This document shows positions 1-6,844 of a stretch of DNA of 17,814 nt, one piece after another; position 1 is the first letter of the stretch, and the number at the start of each line of letters is the position of its first letter. The stretch is taken from NCBI GenBank assembly GCA_016839655.1, contig JAEOTW010000023.1, positions 1-17,814 of the forward strand. Reading direction: 5' to 3'. The translations under genes and the position numbers were made by a program. The notes under the pieces were generated by a model that had not been told where the DNA came from, ran no database searches, and saw nothing but the letters and a program-made list of their open reading frames with translations. This stretch comes from Promethearchaeota archaeon (GTDB lineage: Archaea; Asgardarchaeota; Lokiarchaeia; Sigynarchaeales; SOKP01).

Positions 1-635
1 TCATATAACTTTTCACTTCTTTCCATATTTATTATGATACTTTTCCCCATAATATAACCATGGGTTTTTAGTTTTTGCCAATATGTAGTTATTTTTTTGC
101 CTCTCATTTCTTGCGATTCTACTATTTTAATATTAGAACTAGCTAAGATTGGTATATAATGTAACATTATTATTAATGAGCCAATTAGAAATGATGGAAT
201 TCTTAGCTTTGTTAAAGCATCTATAAATTCAGAATAGGTTAATGATGAAAAAAAAGACAAAAATACAAATAAAGAGGCAAGAACTCTCAAAAAAATAAGG
301 GATGCTAGATATAAACCCTCTCTATAAATTGTTAAGCGAATTCCAACGTTTAAATTAATCAAAACTGTCTCTCCAATATAAAATGGTATAAAGATTGTAA
401 TTATAAAAACAAAAGGAATGACTAATTTTAATCTAGAAAATATTTTTAGTATATTAATTCGAAGTGGCAAATCAATGATTAAGGTAATTAGAATAATTGT
501 AATTATTAGGTAAATATCTTCTACAATTAAAAAAGGGACTACCAATATAAAGGGTAAAATAAACCGAATTAATGGATGGAATTTCGCTAAGTGTAGTTTT
601 TCATTCTCATGCCTAAAAGGTAAAGTAGTTTTCAA
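1..635 (-). CDS. cbiQ: EcfT/CbiQ-family transmembrane component of a Ni/Co ECF transporter (3' end cut by window)
   Basis: Reading the minus strand from a TTG at 633-635 gives 211 stop-free codons that run off the window edge. The protein has several hydrophobic segments (for example around LIRFILPFILVVPFLIV). It then has SQEMRGKK, which matches the first coupling-helix motif (x-A/M-R-G) that EcfT proteins use to bind the ATPase, and ends in a basic RSEKLY segment. EcfT/CbiQ is the membrane scaffold joining the metal-binding CbiM to the CbiO ATPase. TTG is chosen because GTGGAG lies about 8 nt upstream and the only nearby ATG is out of frame. The divergent cbiM gene supports a nickel or cobalt substrate. 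CbiO is not in the window and could lie beyond position 1. The family is clear; cbiQ versus nikQ cannot be decided. Confidence 0.85.
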   Translation of the reverse strand, partial: MKTTLPFRHENEKLHLAKFHPLIRFILPFILVVPFLIVEDIYLIITIILITLIIDLPLRINILKIFSRLKLVIPFVFIITIFIPFYIGETVLINLNVGIRLTIYREGLYLASLIFLRVLASLFVFLSFFSSLTYSEFIDALTKLRIPSFLIGSLIIMLHYIPILASSNIKIVESQEMRGKKITTYWQKLKTHGYIMGKSIIINMERSEKLY

Positions 636-656
636 TTACTTATCTCCACTAAAATT

Positions 657-668
657 TGATTGCAATCA
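657..668. promoter_or_regulatory. 12-bp perfect palindrome between cbiQ and cbiMN (candidate operator)
   Basis: TGATTGCAATCA reads identically on both strands. It sits 22 bp before the cbiQ start and about 105 bp before cbiMN, in the divergent promoter region. A metal-responsive repressor site is an inference; the sequence does not match the E. coli NikR box. TCATACT also occurs twice nearby in the same orientation (666-672 and 703-709). Confidence 0.4.
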
Positions 669-740
669 TACTAAATTTTATAAGAGTAATATTTATAACT
701 TTTCATACTCTGCTATAATTTAGTAACATTTTAATAATAC

Positions 741-751
741 ATTATAAAAAA
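741..751 (+). promoter_or_regulatory. Probable TATA box of cbiMN
   Basis: ATTATAAAAAA is centred about 28 bp before the ATG at 774, the distance at which archaeal TATA boxes place transcription starts. No Shine-Dalgarno sequence precedes the ATG, so a leaderless or nearly leaderless mRNA is likely. Confidence 0.45.
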
Positions 752-773
752 AATTATCCCTTGTAATTTAAAA

Positions 774-1793
774 ATGCATATACCTGATGGTTTATTGGAT
801 CCAATTACTACTATTATCTTATGGATAATAGTTATTACAGTTATGATTCTTGGATATTTCAAGATGGGAAAAAGATTTGAAAAGGAAGATTCCGATAAAT
901 TGGTACCATATATAGGGGTTTTAGCAGCTGTAATATTTGCTTTTCAATTTGTGAATTACCCTATTCCAGGAGGAACATCGGGGCATTTAATTGGCGGTAC
1001 GCTAATTGCTATCATTTTAGGTCCATGGGCATCAGTAATTATTCTTTTTTTAGTTTTATTAGTACAAAGTTTATTCGGAGATGGAGGAATTCTAGCTTTA
1101 GGAGCAAATGCTTTCAACATGGGGATTATTGGAGGCATTATTGGATTCTATATTGTTTTATTCATAGTAAAAATGCTTAATAAAACATCACTTAAGAAAG
1201 AGATTAAAATTACAATAAGTACTGCATTAGGATCATATATTGCTATTATATTAGCCTCATTTATGTGTGGTATTGAATTATCTCTTGCTGGAGCAGTTCC
1301 TATTGAAATAGCAGTTCCAGCAATGGTTTATTGGCATCTTTTAATTGGTGTTGGCGAAGCTATAATCTCTGGTTTGATAGTATTTTATATTTATAAGGCA
1401 AAACCTGATTTTATAACAACAGAACCAATATTGCTAAATAAAACGATAACCCTCAATATAAGTAAATATAAAAGACCGGTGACTTCAGTAATCATTGTTA
1501 CGGGAACATTATTATTGATGATTGCAGTAGGTTTTACACTGGGATTTTTATCTAATGCCCCTGACGGATTAGAACGGGTGTTAATAGACCTATATGGTGA
1601 ATCATGGCTTGAGAGTTTAGTTTCTCCATGGATACCATTATTAAGTTGGATTACAAATGATTATGGTACTGCAATTATTGGTATAGTTTTAACGATAGTT
1701 GTCATGTCTTCTACATTCTATTTAATCACTAAGCATAAAAGAAGGATTTCACTAAATATTACTGACTCTAATGAATCACTAAAAAAATTTTAA
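774..1793 (+). CDS. cbiM: CbiM-CbiN (NikMN-type) fusion, Ni2+/Co2+ substrate-binding component of ECF transporter
   Basis: The protein begins MHIPDG, the family signature in which the N-terminal Met-His amino group and His2 help chelate the metal ion. His71 in GTSGHLIGG and the FGDGGILALGANAFNMG block (about 101-117) are also typical of CbiM. The first 210 residues form the usual multi-helix CbiM domain. After a short loop there are two more membrane segments (about 236-258 and 297-318) bracketing SNAPDGLE (260-267), the PDGLE motif of CbiN/NikN. At 339 residues it is about 120 longer than a lone CbiM, so it is a fused M+N protein. It is divergent from the cbiQ-like gene and should work with it and a CbiO ATPase. 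Cobalt fits the corrinoid protein CdhE in this window; nickel for CODH/ACS or hydrogenase is equally possible. Confidence 0.93.
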   Translation: MHIPDGLLDPITTIILWIIVITVMILGYFKMGKRFEKEDSDKLVPYIGVLAAVIFAFQFVNYPIPGGTSGHLIGGTLIAIILGPWASVIILFLVLLVQSLFGDGGILALGANAFNMGIIGGIIGFYIVLFIVKMLNKTSLKKEIKITISTALGSYIAIILASFMCGIELSLAGAVPIEIAVPAMVYWHLLIGVGEAIISGLIVFYIYKAKPDFITTEPILLNKTITLNISKYKRPVTSVIIVTGTLLLMIAVGFTLGFLSNAPDGLERVLIDLYGESWLESLVSPWIPLLSWITNDYGTAIIGIVLTIVVMSSTFYLITKHKRRISLNITDSNESLKKF

Positions 1794-1802
1794 AAAAAAA
1801 AA
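1792..1802 (-). terminator. T-tract terminator of the ABC permease transcript
   Basis: On the minus strand, 11 T residues in a row begin 8 nt past the permease stop codon. Archaeal RNA polymerase terminates at such T-runs. The tract touches the stop codon of the convergent cbiMN gene, so the two 3' ends are back to back. Confidence 0.5.
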
Positions 1803-1809
1803 TAGGTTT

Positions 1810-2550
1810 CTATTTATTTCCATATTTTTTGAATACCATTATACCTATTATTATAATTAAAATGCTTACTATAGAAATAAAAGCAAAATCAATTAATATA
1901 TTGCTACTCAACAAAGAAGCTCCACTATATATTGAAGATATTGCATCTGTCGCATAGTAACTTGGAAGTATCATAGCAATGAATCTTGTAGTATCAGTAA
2001 TGGGTATGAATGTACCAAAAAACATCTGAGGTAAGATAAATACAAATGATAATCCAGTTGCAGTTCCAGAGCTTTTCGCTATTGTTGCAGTAATAAGACC
2101 TAATCCTACAGAACTAAGAGAGAAAATCGCCATTAATAGAAATGCAAACAATAATCCTCCTATATTAGTGTTAGGCCTGAATCCAAAAGGTAATGCTAGA
2201 AGGAACACTATAAACACTTGTAACATTGCTATAATCATATTTGAAATGATTTGACTTCCCATAAAATCTCCAGAAGTCATAGGTGTTGTATTTAATCTTC
2301 TTAACAAGCCTTGTTCTCTTATATCACTAAAAGATTGAGCAACTGTCATGATTATAAAAATGCAAGCATATGCGAATAATCCTGGTGCCATTGCATTGAA
2401 ACTTATCCCTAGAGCAGGATCACTGAAAGCGAAACCAAACACTAAGGTAAGTACTGCCGGAAACAGAAGCATCAAAAATAAAAATGCTGGTTCTCGAATT
2501 GTTTTTTTTAATTCCATTTTTAATAACGCTAAAATTCGTTGCATTTTCAT
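1810..2550 (-). CDS. ABC-2 type exporter permease
   Basis: This 246-residue protein has about six membrane segments in the ABC-2 layout: a basic N-terminus (MKMQRILALLKMELKKTIREP), then helices near 25-45, 57-75, 105-125, 135-158, 168-186 and 222-240. The central block carries SDIREQGLLRRLNTTPMT, the conserved cytoplasmic region between helices 2 and 3 of DrrB/YadH-like permeases. It is co-transcribed with the upstream ATPase: the ATPase stop TAA is immediately followed by this ATG, and GGAGGGG inside the ATPase 3' end serves as ribosome-binding site. The pair should make a homodimeric exporter. The substrate (lipid, drug or other) cannot be read from sequence. Confidence 0.9.
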   Translation of the reverse strand: MKMQRILALLKMELKKTIREPAFLFLMLLFPAVLTLVFGFAFSDPALGISFNAMAPGLFAYACIFIIMTVAQSFSDIREQGLLRRLNTTPMTSGDFMGSQIISNMIIAMLQVFIVFLLALPFGFRPNTNIGGLLFAFLLMAIFSLSSVGLGLITATIAKSSGTATGLSFVFILPQMFFGTFIPITDTTRFIAMILPSYYATDAISSIYSGASLLSSNILIDFAFISIVSILIIIIGIMVFKKYGNK

Positions 2551-3375
2551 TTATATCCCCTCCATTATTCTTCTACCTGTAATTTTCATAAAAACTCCCT
2601 CTAAATTATCTGTTTGGTATTTTTCCATTAATTCTTTAGGTGAACCAATATCTAGTAGAATTCCATAATCTATAATGGCAACTCTATCACATAATGCTTC
2701 TGCTTCCTCAATATAATGAGTAGTTAAAAATATAGTTTTATTTACTTGCTTTAGACTTCCTATAAATTCCCATGTCTTTCTTCGAACTCTAGGATCCATT
2801 CCAACTGTAGGCTCATCTAAAAATAATATCATTGGATCGTGAATTAAGGCAATAATCAAATTTAATTGACGAAGCATACCACCACTATAACCTTTAGATT
2901 TTCTCTTACTAGCTTTTGCAAGATCTAAAGTATTTAATAGAGTTTTTGTTCTACTTTTAATCTCATTTTTAGGCATTAAATGAAGATTCCCGAAAAGATC
3001 GATATTTTCTTTACCAGAAAGTTGCTTAAAGACCGCAGCTTCTTGAGGACAAACTCCGATTAACTCTTTTATATTAGGTAATTTTTCATGAATATCATAA
3101 CCATTTACTAAAGCGGTTCCCTCAGTAGGTTTAAGTAATCCAATCAACATTTGAATAGTTGTAGTTTTCCCTGCACCGTTTGGTCCTAAAAAACCAAAAA
3201 GTTCTCCTGATTTAACTTGGAATGAAACTCCATCAACTGCTTTTACATCGTCATAACCTTTCTTCCCGCTAAAATATTTCTTAAGACCCCTTACATCAAT
3301 AGATATTTCACTATTAGGATAACGAATATTTTCGGGTTTTTCATAGGGTTTTGTTCTAGTTTTCATTTCTTCCAT
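2551..3375 (-). CDS. ABC exporter ATP-binding protein (DrrA-like)
   Basis: All nucleotide-binding domain motifs are present: Walker A GPNGAGKT (64-71), Q-loop Gln111, signature YSGGML (163-168), Walker B ILFLDEP with catalytic Glu188, D-loop region VGMD, and switch His220 in TTHYIEEAE. At 274 residues the single domain is a little short of DrrA-like proteins (about 300-330), because the C-terminal extension is brief. The N-terminal 22 residues are polar and precede the first strand. A second ATG lies three codons downstream (3366), so the start may be either. It is the first gene of a two-gene unit with the permease. The minus-strand TATA-like TTTATAATATT (about 3420-3430) would give a leader of roughly 20 nt. 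Confidence 0.93.
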   Translation of the reverse strand: MEEMKTRTKPYEKPENIRYPNSEISIDVRGLKKYFSGKKGYDDVKAVDGVSFQVKSGELFGFLGPNGAGKTTTIQMLIGLLKPTEGTALVNGYDIHEKLPNIKELIGVCPQEAAVFKQLSGKENIDLFGNLHLMPKNEIKSRTKTLLNTLDLAKASKRKSKGYSGGMLRQLNLIIALIHDPMILFLDEPTVGMDPRVRRKTWEFIGSLKQVNKTIFLTTHYIEEAEALCDRVAIIDYGILLDIGSPKELMEKYQTDNLEGVFMKITGRRIMEGI

Positions 3376-3720
3376 TTTTTTTCACATTATTTTTATTGTT
3401 ATTTAAATTAACTCTTAGAATATTATAAAACATTCTTAGTCCAATATTTGATATTAAAATATATAAAATCTTATATAAAATTAATGCGAACTTAGTCTAT
3501 CTAAAAAGGAGAAAAAGTATAGGAAAATTGGGACTTTTTTAACCCACTTGGGTGATAAATGAGATTGTGCAAAAATGGTTTCTTTTTAAATAGGTTTTAT
3601 AAATTAGTTCTGTTTAGACTTTATTCAATAATTCGGAAAACTATATTTAAACGAATTCTTCAAATTGAGTTCCCATTCTAACACTAGTAAGTGGAGGAAA
3701 AAATTACAAAAAATTATTGA
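3376..3720. other. 345-bp gap: two TATA-like elements, possible small transcript, no convincing gene
   Basis: Besides the ATPase promoter near 3420, the gap has plus-strand TATA-like AATATATAAAATC (3459-3470) and CTTATATAAAATTA (3470-3483), facing the convergent regulator gene. About 25 bp further on is AAAAAGGAG (3503-3511), then a small hairpin ACCCA-CT-TGGGT (3542-3553). A 40-codon ORF (3559-3681, ATG 2 nt behind GGTGAT) encodes a basic peptide resembling nothing I know. No tRNA or box C/D signature is evident. Confidence 0.3.
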
Positions 3721-4650
3721 TTAGTTTAATTTAATTTCCTTTACCTTTTCTTCTAAAAAAGTATCAATCCAAGTAGGAAACATTTTTCCCTCAACAAGTA
3801 CTGTCAGATCAACCTTCTCATATTTTTCAGATAAGAATTGATCCTGTAATTCTTGAAGTTCCTTCATGGATTGTGTCCATATAGAAATAAGTCTAAAGTT
3901 AGGAAGGTTACTAAACGACCAATTAAAGAGCATTCTTGTTCCTAATTTTTGTTTTAATTTTTGCTCAAGTTTTCTATCATCAATAATAACATTGGCATCT
4001 AATTTTAAATTTATCATGGAAGGAATTATTCCAGTTCTGTCAGGGTACCAATCTATTTGAAATTGAATAAGATAATTTTCTGTTAAGCTGTCTAATCTTC
4101 TTCTTATCGTTTTAGTTGACGCCCCAACTTCAAGGGCAATATCAGAGATAGATTTTCTAGAATTATTTTTTAATGAATTGATAATAAGATAATCTAAATC
4201 AGTAGGAGGTTTAGAATTTAGTTCTTCTATAGCAATGGGAGGCATTCTTTTATCAATACCAATAACCAAATCAGTAAGATGTCCTGTTTTTCGAATAAAT
4301 GACACTAAGGCATCTAATTCATTAATATTCCTAAGATATGCATGTAGATATAGGGCATTACCACTACCTTGTGTAACATTATATATATATTCATTTCCTC
4401 CTAATTTGTTAATCAATTGCCTTTTTTGTCTAATATTTGAAAAACCAAATATAATAATATTAGTTATCCCTGGAAAATTGGGGAATCCTAACGTTGCTCT
4501 AAATTTATGTATTACTCCGAGATCTACTAAAGATTTCACTCTTTTATGAATAGAATTTACACTCATATCGAACTTTTCAGCTAATTCTTTGTAAGGTACC
4601 CTTGAATTAGCCATCAGAGTCAATGAGAGAGAAATATCTATTTCATCCAT
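3721..4650 (-). CDS. Tandem Lrp/AsnC-like transcriptional regulator (two HTH domains)
   Basis: The 309-residue protein looks like two Lrp units in one chain. The first winged HTH (about 1-50) contains SRVPYKELAEKFDMSVNSIH and KRVKSLVDLGVIHKF. It is followed by a RAM-like region (about 60-132), where GNALYLHAYLRNINELDALVSFI resembles the ligand-binding fold. The second HTH (about 150-198) reads SRKSISDIALEVGASTKTIRRRL and is followed by a second RAM-like segment (about 205-300). Single-domain Lrp proteins are about 150 residues, so this is a duplication or fusion. On the minus strand AAGGTTAT lies about 3 nt before the ATG as a possible ribosome-binding site. The spacer to trmY holds palindromes that suit autoregulation. 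Target genes and effector are unknown. Siroheme decarboxylases (AhbA/B) share this fold, but I do not see their active-site pattern. Confidence 0.8.
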   Translation of the reverse strand: MDEIDISLSLTLMANSRVPYKELAEKFDMSVNSIHKRVKSLVDLGVIHKFRATLGFPNFPGITNIIIFGFSNIRQKRQLINKLGGNEYIYNVTQGSGNALYLHAYLRNINELDALVSFIRKTGHLTDLVIGIDKRMPPIAIEELNSKPPTDLDYLIINSLKNNSRKSISDIALEVGASTKTIRRRLDSLTENYLIQFQIDWYPDRTGIIPSMINLKLDANVIIDDRKLEQKLKQKLGTRMLFNWSFSNLPNFRLISIWTQSMKELQELQDQFLSEKYEKVDLTVLVEGKMFPTWIDTFLEEKVKEIKLN

Positions 4651-4682
4651 GCTATAACCTTATTGTTTTTAATTTAGAATAG

Positions 4683-4723
4683 TTAGATTATGTTAATAAC
4701 AATTCTTAATAAAATAAATCTAA
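4683..4723. promoter_or_regulatory. Nested inverted repeats upstream of the Lrp-like gene (candidate operator)
   Basis: TTAGATT (4683-4689) is matched by AATCTAA (4717-4723), and between them TGTTA-A-TAACA (4691-4701) is a perfect 11-bp palindrome. Lrp-type regulators often bind short A/T-rich palindromes next to their own promoter, so autoregulation is a reasonable inference. Such repeats also arise by chance in A/T-rich DNA. Confidence 0.35.
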
Positions 4724-4740
4724 TTAAAAAACTGTTTCCT

Positions 4741-4753
4741 ATATATATATAAA
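4741..4753 (+). promoter_or_regulatory. Probable TATA box of trmY
   Basis: ATATATATATAAA ends 17 bp before the ATG at 4770 and is centred about 23 bp upstream. With no Shine-Dalgarno in between, this predicts a leaderless trmY mRNA. Confidence 0.45.
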
Positions 4754-4769
4754 ATACATTGCTAATGTT

Positions 4770-5363
4770 ATGACTATTGTCTTCTTTATAAAATCTAAAA
4801 CTGTGAACGTTGAAAAGTATAATATAAAAGACATCCCAGGATCTTCAGGAAGATTAGATGTAATTTCGCGTTGTATTATAGCAGCAGTTATAGGAAATGA
4901 TAGTTTTGATACAAATTTTCAAATTTGGGTATTTCTTGATCATTATGGTACTTTTATTGTTTCCTCTGATAATTTAAATTATGATGAGTTCCCAAAAAAT
5001 GAAATTCTCTTCACACATTATTTTGCTAAGGTTCTTCAGAAAAATAATGATGAAAATCAATCCCTCAATCCATTAAACACGTTAAAGAAATCGGATAAGG
5101 GGATTATACAAGTTATAAAGCATTTCAAAAAATTAAATTATAAGATATACACACTTCAAGAACAAGGAAAAGACTTTTTCACACAATTAGGTACCATTAA
5201 AGAACAAAAAGAGATTGTTTTCATTTTGGGGAGTCAAGAGGATGAATTTCTTAATTCAGAGGAATTACGAGCATTAAAAGTTTCTAGTTTAAGTTTTGGA
5301 AATCAATCATATCTAGCTTCTTCAATTATACGATTATTGAAACTATATATACTGGGATTATAA
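4770..5363 (+). CDS. trmY: tRNA (pseudouridine(54)-N1)-methyltransferase TrmY
   Basis: TrmY is a SPOUT-class enzyme that uses S-adenosylmethionine to make N1-methylpseudouridine at position 54 of the archaeal tRNA T-loop. The diagnostic family block is present: DIPGSSGRLDVISRC (21-35) with the conserved Gly, Arg and Asp, followed by AAVIGNDSFDTNFQIWVFLDH. The C-terminal SAM-binding knot is recognisable in VFILGSQEDEFLNSEE and SLSFGNQSYLASSIIRLLK. The length of 197 residues is normal for the family. The first ATG after the TATA box is used. The gene is divergent from the Lrp-like regulator and precedes the CDP-alcohol transferase by 71 nt, with a separate TATA-like element there, so it is probably its own unit. 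Confidence 0.9.
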   Translation: MTIVFFIKSKTVNVEKYNIKDIPGSSGRLDVISRCIIAAVIGNDSFDTNFQIWVFLDHYGTFIVSSDNLNYDEFPKNEILFTHYFAKVLQKNNDENQSLNPLNTLKKSDKGIIQVIKHFKKLNYKIYTLQEQGKDFFTQLGTIKEQKEIVFILGSQEDEFLNSEELRALKVSSLSFGNQSYLASSIIRLLKLYILGL

Positions 5364-5401
5364 TAAATTTTTTATTGAAGAGTAATTTTAAAAATATAAA
5401 T

Positions 5402-5412
5402 CGTTATAAAGA
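5402..5412 (+). promoter_or_regulatory. TATA-like element before the CDP-alcohol transferase
   Basis: CGTTATAAAGA is centred about 28 bp before the TTG at 5435, and AAATATAAAT (5392-5401) lies just upstream. Either could give a leaderless or very short-leader mRNA. Confidence 0.3.
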
Positions 5413-5434
5413 GAAATTTGGAAGTATTTAGGAT

Positions 5435-6136
5435 TTGAACGAAAAAGAAGAAACAAATAAAAGGATTAGACAAGAAGAAATTTCAAAAAGATACATAAAT
5501 CTTCCAGTAGAATTTCTAATAAAACATAATTTTACTCCTAACAAGATTTCTTATTTTGGATTTACTTTATCTGTAATTGCCTCATTATTAATTGGAATTC
5601 TTGGATTATATTTTTCTATTTGGCTTTCATGGATAATACCGGCTCTTTTAGGAATAGCTGGTGCTTTTGATTTATTTGATGGAGAAGTTGCGAGAAGAAC
5701 AAATAAAGAGACCCAAGCTGGTGCATTCTTGGATTCAAATTTAGATAGACTCGCTGATGCTATTCTAGTCTTGGCTTTAATTTATGGAGGTTTGTTAGAT
5801 TTTCTATTAGGATATTTAATATTATTTTTAATAATTATGATTTCATATATACGTTCAAGAGCTGAAAATGAAGGTGTAATTATGAAAGGTATTGGATTTA
5901 TGGAACGCGCTGAAAGAATTCTTTTCCTTATTTTTGCGTTAATCATAGAATTAATAATATATTTTATAACGTTCCTAATTTTCAGTAATCCTTTTACAAT
6001 ATATGTTCCTTTTATCACAAGAGTTCCTGTTACACCAATATTTCTCATTAGTATAATAATTTTTACTCTTACTCTAGTTATTACAGTTATTCAAAGATTA
6101 AGTTATACTTTTAAGAGTTTACGAAACAAGACATAA
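5435..6136 (+). CDS. CDP-alcohol phosphatidyltransferase family membrane enzyme
   Basis: The complete family catalytic motif is seen: D79-x2-D82-G83-x2-A86-R87-x8-G96-x3-D100-x3-D104, which binds divalent metal and the CDP-activated lipid or alcohol. Around it are about six membrane helices (40-60, 62-78, 105-132, 155-178, 185-200, 203-222). In archaea these enzymes build polar head groups of archaeal ether lipids, for example archaetidylserine or archaetidylinositol phosphate. Soluble osmolyte synthesis is also known, and the substrate cannot be fixed here. Start is TTG at 5435; no in-frame ATG lies near. The polar N-terminus up to residue 22 is typical. After the TAA stop, the same frame stays open for 38 more codons (see findings). 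Confidence 0.88.
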   Translation: MNEKEETNKRIRQEEISKRYINLPVEFLIKHNFTPNKISYFGFTLSVIASLLIGILGLYFSIWLSWIIPALLGIAGAFDLFDGEVARRTNKETQAGAFLDSNLDRLADAILVLALIYGGLLDFLLGYLILFLIIMISYIRSRAENEGVIMKGIGFMERAERILFLIFALIIELIIYFITFLIFSNPFTIYVPFITRVPVTPIFLISIIIFTLTLVITVIQRLSYTFKSLRNKT

Positions 6137-6413
6137 GAAAGTTCTTCGACAATTAAATATAGGCTGGATAAATTTTTCTGGGAATTTAATAAAAAATTTC
6201 CAAGAAGACTAAAGAGAGCTAAACATATTGGAAGAGGGATTTATGAAGTATAAGATAGAATAGGAAAAAAATTAAATAGCTAGACATGAAATATCTATGT
6301 TCAATATTAATTGTACTTTATCAAGCTAAAGGATAAATTTTTTAAGTTTTATACAATTCAATTAGAATATAGAGTAAAGATACAAAAGAAAAAACTAAAA
6401 GTAGCTGATTTTT
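6137..6413. other. 277-bp spacer before eS26: open in-frame tail, then promoter-like DNA
   Basis: The first 117 bases (6137-6253) continue the frame of the preceding gene without a stop until TAA at 6251-6253. They encode a basic, aromatic peptide (RLDKFFWEFNKKF, then RRLKRAKHIGRGIYEV). No ATG, GTG or TTG starts it. From 6254 on I see no coding signal. AGTTTTATAC (about 6347-6355) is a possible TATA box for the eS26 gene, giving a leader of roughly 35 nt. Confidence 0.3.
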
Positions 6414-6686
6414 ATTCCAAAAAAAAGAAAAAGTGGCGGAAGAAGCGGTTCTAGTAAAGGACATTATGCGAGAGTTCAATGCAGTAAATGTGGAAGATTT
6501 GTTGCTAGGAGTAAGGCAAAAGCAGTAACGAGAAGGGTTTCTCTTGTTGATAGTAGAATGTATACTGAATTAAAAAAAACAGGCACAATTATCCAAACTC
6601 CAAGTAGGACTAAGTACTACTGCATTTCATGTAGCGTACATTCTGGAAACGTCTCTCAACGTGCTAAAGTAGAGAGGAAGAGGTAA
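6414..6686 (+). CDS. rps26e: Ribosomal protein eS26 (apparent ATT start codon)
   Basis: eS26 is a zinc-binding small-subunit protein near the 3' end of 16S rRNA and the mRNA exit. The reading frame gives 90 residues with the family's layout: basic Gly-rich tail PKKRKSGGRSGSSKGHYARV, zinc ribbon cysteines Cys23 and Cys26 (QCSKCG) and Cys70 and Cys73 (YYCISCSVHS), and a basic C-terminus (RAKVERKR). The usual N-terminus MPKKR aligns with ATT-CCA-AAA-AAA-AGA at 6414-6428. An in-frame TAG lies at 6402-6404, and between it and the motif are only CTG, ATT, TTT and ATT. The first in-frame ATG is codon 49, inside the fold. ATT at 6414 is therefore the best start; CTG at 6405 is the alternative. A base error or a true non-canonical start are both possible. 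The product identity is firm. Confidence 0.88.
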   Translation: MPKKRKSGGRSGSSKGHYARVQCSKCGRFVARSKAKAVTRRVSLVDSRMYTELKKTGTIIQTPSRTKYYCISCSVHSGNVSQRAKVERKR

Positions 6687-6844
6687 ATCTATTCACCTCG
6701 AATAAATTCACTAATTTTAAAATAAATATGTAAGCCCCCAGCAAAATCATATTAATAATGTCATCTCTAAATTAATGTGGACTCTAAACTTAAATAAGAG
6801 TTTAAGAAAATACTAATCCAATTCTTTAATCTTACGTTTGTTAT

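Noticed and set aside
956..1138. Minus-strand 60-codon ORF inside cbiMN
   Set aside because: It lies wholly within the clearly coding cbiMN gene and its proline-rich product looks like an antisense shadow.
6774..6804. Hairpin-like CTTAAA/TTTAAG near the eS26 and PIN gene 3' ends
   Set aside because: The stem is only 6 bp of mostly A/T pairs; archaeal termination does not need it and chance is likely.
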